Positions 6,032 through 10,547 of a stretch of DNA of 10,547 bases are shown piece after piece. Under the pieces are notes generated by a model. It ran no database searches and was not told the origin of the DNA. It saw only the letters and a program-made list of their open reading frames with translations. Origin of the DNA: Candidatus Zixiibacteriota bacterium. Lineage in GTDB: Bacteria > Zixibacteria > MSB-5A5 > WJJR01. Numbering within the stretch: the stretch's first letter is position 1; every line of letters begins with the position of its first letter. The position numbers and the translations under genes are program-made. The stretch covers positions 1 to 10,547 of the forward strand of contig JAGVEK010000548.1 in NCBI GenBank assembly GCA_020058315.1, written 5' to 3'.

Positions 6032-6067
6032 CCTGCCACGAGTGAACTGATTCGCACTGACCTCATA

Positions 6068-7495
6068 CTATGATTCCGGGACTGAGGGCTTTGCCGACGG
6101 TGATGGGGAGTGGATCATTGCGCGCAACCTTGCCCACGCCCCAGTGTCATCAGCCGTCTCGCGGACATTCTGGCGCAGAAACGAGCGCAGACCGTCAATC
6201 AATTCGATGGCACGGTCGATCTTGGGCGACGCTCCCCGTTTGTATGCCCCGACTGCTATAAGGTCTTCTGCTTCACGGTAGGTGGACAGGACGTCGCGCA
6301 CGGTGCCGGCCAGTTCGACTTCTTCCGGAGAAAGGACATCGGTCGTCACGCGTGAAACCGATTCGAGGACATCAACTGCCGGGAAATGGTTCTGCGACGC
6401 GATGTGTCGCGACAATACGAGATGCCCATCGAGGATTGCGCGGCATGAGTCGGAGATCGGTTCGGCGAGATCGTCTCCTTCAACCAGCACAGTGTAGATC
6501 CCGGTGATCGAACCCCGTGAGGATCGCCCCGCGCGTTCCAGGAGGCGAGGTAAAAGGGCAAAAACCGATGGCGGGAATCCGCGTGTCGTGGGCGGTTCCC
6601 CGGTGGCCAGTCCAACTTCGCGCTGCGCGAGTGCCCAACGTGTAATGGAATCCACCAGAAGCATGACATTGGCGCCCCGATCACGGAAATGCTCAGCGAT
6701 CGTAGTCGCTGTCAGAGCCGCTTTCAGACGCAGAAGAGCGGGCTGATCGGACGTGCAGACGACGGTGACCGATTTTTTTCTGCCTTCAGGCCCGAGATCG
6801 CGATCGAGAAAATCGCGCACTTCCTTGCCCCGTTCACCAACCAGGGCAATGACATTCACGTCCGCCGATGAGGTTCTCGCGATCATTCCCAGTAGCGTGC
6901 TTTTCCCCACACCGGAACCGGCGAACAGTCCCATCCTCTGGCCCTTGCCCAAGGTCAGAAGCGTGTCAATCACTCTAACGCCGGTCGTGAGACGCTCGGT
7001 CACACGGGGGCGGCTGAGTGGATGAGGCGGGACGCAGTTGAGCGGCCTTCGGATGGTGCCGGCCACCGGACCAAGTCCGTCAATGGGATTGGCGAGCGCA
7101 TCGACGACACGTCCAAGAAGATGCTCACTGACCGGCGCCGTCAAAGTCTCACCAGTCGCGCTAACAACCCAACCCGGCCCGATGCCGTGGTGATCACCGA
7201 TCGGCATCAACAGGACTCGTCCGCGCCGGAATCCGACGACTTCCGCCGGAATCTTCTGGCGAGTCTGGAGTTCTTCGAGCATGCACAGATCACCGACGTG
7301 CGTGGTGGGACCATCGGCTTCGATGGTGAGACCGACAAGCCCGCTGATGCGTCCTGTGGCGCGAACGACTTCTGCCGCGCCAATGAGGGACCGGTAGCGG
7401 CTCCAGTCGACTTGCGGAAGCGGCGCCCGGTCGGCAAGGGTCCGGAGCTGGCGCTGCAAGGTTCCGTCCAGTCCGTCATTCCAATGGAACGGCAT
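6068..7495 (-). CDS. fliI: Flagellum-specific ATP synthase / export ATPase FliI
   Basis: F1-beta-like ATPase that powers substrate unfolding and entry in flagellar type III export; works as a hexamer with FliH and FliJ at the base of the export gate. 475 residues from the ATG at 7495. In that numbering, Walker A GSGVGKST is at ~193-200, the GERGKEV loop with the predicted catalytic Glu at ~221, Walker B VMLLVDS at ~277-283, then TTRGFPPSVFALLPRLLERA and VEGDDLAEPISD, all characteristic of FliI/SctN proteins. The C-terminal helical domain follows, with a Ser/Pro-rich tail. An upstream TTG (7549) would add 18 residues without family resemblance. The ATG at 7495 is chosen because AGAGG lies six bases upstream and it reduces the overlap with fliH to 20 bases. 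An A7 run on the coding strand (6773-6779) encodes the Lys pair after GPEGR. Confidence 0.96.
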   Translation of the reverse strand: MPFHWNDGLDGTLQRQLRTLADRAPLPQVDWSRYRSLIGAAEVVRATGRISGLVGLTIEADGPTTHVGDLCMLEELQTRQKIPAEVVGFRRGRVLLMPIGDHHGIGPGWVVSATGETLTAPVSEHLLGRVVDALANPIDGLGPVAGTIRRPLNCVPPHPLSRPRVTERLTTGVRVIDTLLTLGKGQRMGLFAGSGVGKSTLLGMIARTSSADVNVIALVGERGKEVRDFLDRDLGPEGRKKSVTVVCTSDQPALLRLKAALTATTIAEHFRDRGANVMLLVDSITRWALAQREVGLATGEPPTTRGFPPSVFALLPRLLERAGRSSRGSITGIYTVLVEGDDLAEPISDSCRAILDGHLVLSRHIASQNHFPAVDVLESVSRVTTDVLSPEEVELAGTVRDVLSTYREAEDLIAVGAYKRGASPKIDRAIELIDGLRSFLRQNVRETADDTGAWARLRAMIHSPSPSAKPSVPES

Positions 7496-8213
7496 CGAGA
7501 ACCTCTGCGGACTCCGCCGAATCCGGCGTTGCAGGCATTTGCCGGTCAAGAGCCGCTGTGCTGAGCACGCCTCTCAGAATGGCGAGTTGCTGTTCGATAC
7601 GCGCATCGACAACGCCGAGCTCTGTTTCAACAAGGCAGCCATTCGGTCCGACCTGCCCATCGGGAAGAACGCGGATCTGCCGGAAGCCGGCAAATTCATC
7701 GAGTTTCTTTGAAAACAGATCTTGGATGAATGTCAGTTCGTCCGGGTGGCAGCGAAGCGTGACGCGGTCGCCCCCGGACAGCTTGTCGAAAGCCTCGCGC
7801 AGGGCATGGGCAACGCGCTCGGGCAATGGCGGCCGTTCACCCAGAATCTTTTCCAGAGCGCACCCGATCAGATCAATCATCTGCTGCTCGAAGGCAACAT
7901 ACCAGTCGGAGCGCGTGCGGGCGAATTCCTCACCGATGCAATCGAGGATGGCCGCGATCCGCGCGATTTCCGCCGCCGCTTCGGCCCCGGCCATTCCCGA
8001 CCCGTCTTGATACCCATTGCGATAGGCTTCCTCCAGCGCTGTTTGGTGCTGATCCTTCAAACGGGCGAGCTCGGATGTAAATCGCCCTTCGGCCTCCTGA
8101 ACACTTAATGGCCGGTTATCGAGGGGAATTGCGACACCTCGAACTGCATCACCAACCATATAGCTGCGGGGGGAGACAAGACTGCGGCGCAACACGCGCT
8201 CAGACGATGACAT
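7476..8213 (-). CDS. fliH: Flagellar assembly protein FliH
   Basis: Cytoplasmic negative regulator and tether of FliI; a FliH dimer binds the FliI N-terminus and anchors the ATPase to the C ring through FliN. 245 residues, normal for the family. Layout: variable N-terminus; helical region with glycine spacing (YRNGYQDGSGMAGAEAAAE at ~64-82) that recalls the GxxxG-type repeats of FliH; amphipathic coiled helix (~83-125); and a C-terminal domain with VTLRCHPDEL, RVLPDGQVGPNGCLVETELG and VVDARIEQQL, the diagnostic FliH/YscL end motif. The ATG overlaps the fliG stop by 14 bases. Its ribosome site is weak (GGGGG at eight bases, or a purine run directly before ATG), so translation probably depends on coupling to fliG. 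A ~30-residue acidic tail follows the conserved domain. Confidence 0.92.
   Translation of the reverse strand: MSSSERVLRRSLVSPRSYMVGDAVRGVAIPLDNRPLSVQEAEGRFTSELARLKDQHQTALEEAYRNGYQDGSGMAGAEAAAEIARIAAILDCIGEEFARTRSDWYVAFEQQMIDLIGCALEKILGERPPLPERVAHALREAFDKLSGGDRVTLRCHPDELTFIQDLFSKKLDEFAGFRQIRVLPDGQVGPNGCLVETELGVVDARIEQQLAILRGVLSTAALDRQMPATPDSAESAEVLDAVPLE
7502..7506 (-). promoter_or_regulatory. Ribosome binding site deciding the fliI start
   Basis: AGAGG on the minus strand, six bases before the ATG at 7495 and inside the 3' end of fliH. It favours the internal ATG over the longer TTG-initiated frame at 7549. Confidence 0.65.
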
Positions 8214-9228
8214 CTTCTTTGCCCCCGCGTCCGCTGATGATGATGAGTCCTTCTTCCTCGAGACGCCGGACGGCTTCCACTATTCGTTGCTGCGCACCCT
8301 CCACGTCGGAGAGACGCATCGGACCCAGGAATTCGATCTCCTCGCGGATCATGCTGGCGACGCGTTCAGACACGTTCGAGTAGATCTTGTACTTGACCTC
8401 CTCGGAGGCTGCCTTCATTGCGACCGCAAGATCCTTGGTTTCCACTTCTTTGAGCACGCGCTGCATCGAGCGGTCATCGAGAAGCACCAGATCCTCAAAC
8501 ACGAACATCATGTTCTTGATCTGATTGGCGAGTTCGGCATCCTCGGCTTCCAGAATCTTCATGATGCGGCGCTCGGTGGTGGTGTCGATGATGTTGAGGA
8601 CAGCGGCAACTGTCTTAACCCCGCCCGAGACCGACATGTCACGCGAGGCGCTGCTGTCAAACTGCGTCGCCAGCGCTCCCTCAAGCTGCTGCAGGATCTC
8701 AGGAGATATCTTCTCCATTGTGGCGAGCCTGAGGGTCACTTCTGCCTGGAGTTCAGACGACAATTCCGTGAGGACTGCGGAAGCATGCTGCGGTGACAAT
8801 TGGGTCATGAGCAGCGCAATTGTCTGAGGATGCTCGTTCTGGATAAAATTGGTGAGCTGCCGCGGTTCAATATTCTTCAGCATCTCGAATCCGGTCTTCT
8901 GAAGACTGCCTTCCAGATTCGAGAGAATCTCGGCAGCCTTGGTCTTTCCCATGGCATCTTCGAGCAGACCGCGCGCGTAATCGATACCGCCTTGAGCGAT
9001 GTACTGACGTGCCATGAAAATTGTATGGCACTCTTTGATGACATTTTCCTCAAGGATTGGGGACACCGCGGGGAGATTGGCGATTTCAACCGTGAGTTTC
9101 TCGATCTCGCGCTGGCTGAGGTTCTTGACAACTTCGGCGGCCACCTCACGCCCCATGACGACCAATGCCACCGCCGCCTTCTGCGTGGGCGTGAGTTCCT
9201 TCGCGGTTGTTCCTGCAGGATCAGGCAT
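8200..9228 (-). CDS. fliG: Flagellar motor switch protein FliG
   Basis: C-ring rotor protein: its N-domain binds the FliF C-terminus, its middle domain binds FliM, and its C-domain generates torque against the stator. 342 residues, standard length. Visible landmarks: N-domain start TPTQKAAVALVVMG (14-27); the EHPQ motif of the middle domain (132-135, NEHPQTIALLMTQLSPQHAS); SGGVKTVAAVLNIID (201-215); C-domain MFVFEDLVLLDDRSMQRVL (241-259). The torque-helix charges are conserved by eye (Lys272, Arg289, Glu296-Glu297, Arg305 against the K/R and D/D cluster of the enteric protein). The ATG lies four bases after the fliF stop with GGTGGA eight bases upstream. The 3' end overlaps fliH. There is no sign of the FliF-FliG fusions known elsewhere. 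Confidence 0.97.
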   Translation of the reverse strand: MPDPAGTTAKELTPTQKAAVALVVMGREVAAEVVKNLSQREIEKLTVEIANLPAVSPILEENVIKECHTIFMARQYIAQGGIDYARGLLEDAMGKTKAAEILSNLEGSLQKTGFEMLKNIEPRQLTNFIQNEHPQTIALLMTQLSPQHASAVLTELSSELQAEVTLRLATMEKISPEILQQLEGALATQFDSSASRDMSVSGGVKTVAAVLNIIDTTTERRIMKILEAEDAELANQIKNMMFVFEDLVLLDDRSMQRVLKEVETKDLAVAMKAASEEVKYKIYSNVSERVASMIREEIEFLGPMRLSDVEGAQQRIVEAVRRLEEEGLIIISGRGGKEDVIV

Positions 9229-9232
9229 GACG

Positions 9233-10547
9233 TCAATCCACCATCATGGTTTTGATGACCCGCGCCATCTCGTCGGGGCGCTCCCTGGCAACCTGCACCA
9301 TCTGATCCGAGAGACGGGCTTTGCGCCGTTCGGGCATGATGGCCGGCATCCGCTCATCGATGATCTGCGGCAGACCGCCCATCTCGCCATGGAGCCCGCC
9401 CGGCTGCGCGAGCGACGAGAAGAACTTCATGACTTTCTTGAGAATCTTCAAGCCGACAAACAGCGCGGCCAGAATGGCGAGTCCGTACCCGACCTTGTAT
9501 GCGATGTCGTAGTAGAACTCCTTCTTTTCCATCTTTTCGAGCTCGCGTTTCTCCTCTTGCATGTTCGTATTGTCAAAGGCGACGCTGACAATTTCGATAT
9601 GATCGTTGCGATCAGGCGCCAGTCCGACGGCCGCTTTTACAAGCGCACCAATACGGTCGAGTTCCTCCTGCGGGCGGGGCGTAAAGACCGGTGGTTTGTC
9701 ATCGGCCGCCCCTTCTGGTTTGGTGTATGTTCCATCCACGATGACCGAGACGGTCAGCCGTTGGATTGTCCCGACCGCAGCAACGATCTTTTGGACTGTG
9801 TGGTTGACTTCGTAATTGGTGACCGTGTTTTCCTTGCTGGTGGTCCCACCCGACTTTGCTCCTTCGGTATCCGTGTTGTTATCCGAGGTGTTCTCGATCG
9901 TCTGCTCCTGGGACACGATGGCGAGATTGTCAGGGTCGTATTCATCGATGGTCTTCTCGGCCTGTTCGAAATTCAGCGTGGCGTTGACACGCACGATCGC
10001 CTTGCGCTGGCCAAGGACACCGTCCAGAAGCGACTGAGCCTTGTCCTGCAGATACGACTCGACGTTCTTCTGCAATTCGAGCTGCCGGCTGGTCGTGGCG
10101 CCGAAGGTCGATTCGTCCTGCGCCGCTGAGAGAAGTGTCCCGTTTTGATCGAGCACGGTGACCCGCGAGGGATCCAGCCCCTCCACGGCGGAGGCAATCA
10201 GATGAGTGATCGCGGCGACCTTGCCCCGATCCAGAGCGCCGGTGACCTTGACGATGACCGACGCAGTCGTCGGCTTCTGATCCTGAGTGAAGAGCCGGTT
10301 TTCCGGAATGACGATGTGGACTCGTGCGGCCGAGACCTCACGCAGCGACGCAATTGACTTGCCCAATTCGCCTTCGAGGGCGCGACGGTAATTGACCTTC
10401 TGGAGGAAATCCGTCATTCCGAGATTTGTCTTGTCGAAAATCTCAAATCCAACCGATCCAGTCCGTGGCAGTCCAGCCGCCGCCAGACGGATGCGCACGT
10501 CCGGCACCTGGTTTGAGGGAATGAGAATTGACGATCCGCCGTCGGAC
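9233..10547 (-). CDS. fliF: Flagellar MS-ring protein FliF (N-terminal part beyond window)
   Basis: Inner-membrane MS ring, the base on which rotor and export gate assemble. About 438 codons are visible and the frame is open to the right edge. The GTG at 10507 is internal, because the conserved segment SDGGSSILIPSNQ precedes it in frame (family: DGG..I.VP...V...R..LA..GLP). Visible order: ring-building motif 2 (LAAAGLP to GLDPSRVTVLD), then ring-building motif 3 with a polar collar-loop insert (ENTSDNNTDTEGAKSGGTTS), a coiled stretch, the second transmembrane segment (VGYGLAILAALFVGLKIL), a cytoplasmic linker, and a C-terminal FliG-binding helix (LSDQMVQVARERPDEMARVI). The very end reads IKTMMVD, where many FliF proteins carry a Trp-Leu; FliG binding probably tolerates this. 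The first transmembrane segment and ring-building motif 1 are outside the window. Confidence 0.96.
   Translation of the reverse strand, partial: SDGGSSILIPSNQVPDVRIRLAAAGLPRTGSVGFEIFDKTNLGMTDFLQKVNYRRALEGELGKSIASLREVSAARVHIVIPENRLFTQDQKPTTASVIVKVTGALDRGKVAAITHLIASAVEGLDPSRVTVLDQNGTLLSAAQDESTFGATTSRQLELQKNVESYLQDKAQSLLDGVLGQRKAIVRVNATLNFEQAEKTIDEYDPDNLAIVSQEQTIENTSDNNTDTEGAKSGGTTSKENTVTNYEVNHTVQKIVAAVGTIQRLTVSVIVDGTYTKPEGAADDKPPVFTPRPQEELDRIGALVKAAVGLAPDRNDHIEIVSVAFDNTNMQEEKRELEKMEKKEFYYDIAYKVGYGLAILAALFVGLKILKKVMKFFSSLAQPGGLHGEMGGLPQIIDERMPAIMPERRKARLSDQMVQVARERPDEMARVIKTMMVD
9237..9242 (-). promoter_or_regulatory. Ribosome binding site of fliG
   Basis: GGTGGA on the minus strand eight bases before the fliG ATG, formed by the last codons of fliF. 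It supports coupled translation of the MS-ring and C-ring proteins. Confidence 0.55.

Larger units (their letters stand above)
5749..6067. other. 319-base fliI-fliJ spacer rich in palindromes
   Basis: This is the only long non-genic stretch in the window. It contains a 68-base nested inverted repeat (5964-6031), a further hairpin sharing its edge (6023-6040, CGTGGCA-CCCC-TGCCACG), a 7-bp-stem hairpin (5878-5896), and a copy of that hairpin's arm at 5859-5870. An open frame of 99 codons on the minus strand (5767-6066) spans nearly the whole spacer, starting one base after the fliI stop. Its product is Arg/Ser/Pro-rich with no recognisable domain and reads through the palindromes, so I do not call it a gene. 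I see no terminator with a T-run and no promoter I would defend. Confidence 0.7.

Noticed and set aside
5964..6040. CRISPR repeat or tRNA-like fold
   Set aside because: Only one inverted-repeat unit, no regular spacers, and no cloverleaf or CCA/T-loop features.
5767..6066. 99-codon frame as a genuine small protein gene
   Set aside because: Arg-rich product, no domain, and it reads through the palindromic repeats; kept only as a finding about translation coupling.
9014..10129. 371-codon open frame on the plus strand across fliG and fliF
   Set aside because: It is fully antisense to two genes with clear family motifs, has no recognisable domain, and is explained by codon bias of the opposite strand in GC-rich DNA.

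Overview
The window is one uninterrupted block of flagellar genes, all on the minus strand. Read 5'->3' along the transcript (right to left), the order is fliF (5' end outside the window), fliG, fliH, fliI, fliJ, a MotE/YlxF-type membrane protein, fliK, flgD, a TIGR02530-type 'flagellar operon protein', and flgE (3' end outside the window). The order fliF-G-H-I-J-ylxF-fliK-flgD-(small gene)-flgE resembles the fla/che operon of Bacillus and the hook/basal-body operons of many non-enterobacterial flagellates. The DNA is moderately GC-rich by eye, and stop codons are short overlaps or gaps away from the next start. I cannot place the organism reliably. A free-living motile bacterium outside the gamma-proteobacterial gene-order pattern is the most I would claim.

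Right part (6068-10547): the MS ring (FliF), the C-ring rotor protein (FliG) and the soluble export ATPase and its regulator (FliI, FliH). These genes are tightly packed, with overlaps of 14 and about 20 bases and one 4-base gap, so translational coupling is likely. Middle (5105-6067): fliJ, which completes the FliH-FliI-FliJ ATPase complex, lies between two unusually loose spacers. The 319-base spacer upstream of it holds a nested palindromic element. The 179-base spacer downstream holds a 10-base G tract (coding strand) and a GC-rich hairpin. Left part (1-5104): the hook-assembly module. It contains a single-pass MotE/YlxF-like protein, the hook-length ruler FliK (long, with a 41-residue internal duplication), the hook cap FlgD, the conserved uncharacterised TIGR02530 protein, and hook protein FlgE with a large variable insert.

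Together the products build the motor base, power export of axial subunits, and assemble and measure the hook. I see no transposase, CRISPR array, tRNA, rRNA or defence system, and no evidence for a wholly new system. The items most worth a second look are the palindromic element that splits fliI from fliJ (with an open frame bridging it), the G tract before the MotE-like gene, the paired expansion of FliK and FlgE, and the two conserved but poorly understood operon proteins.
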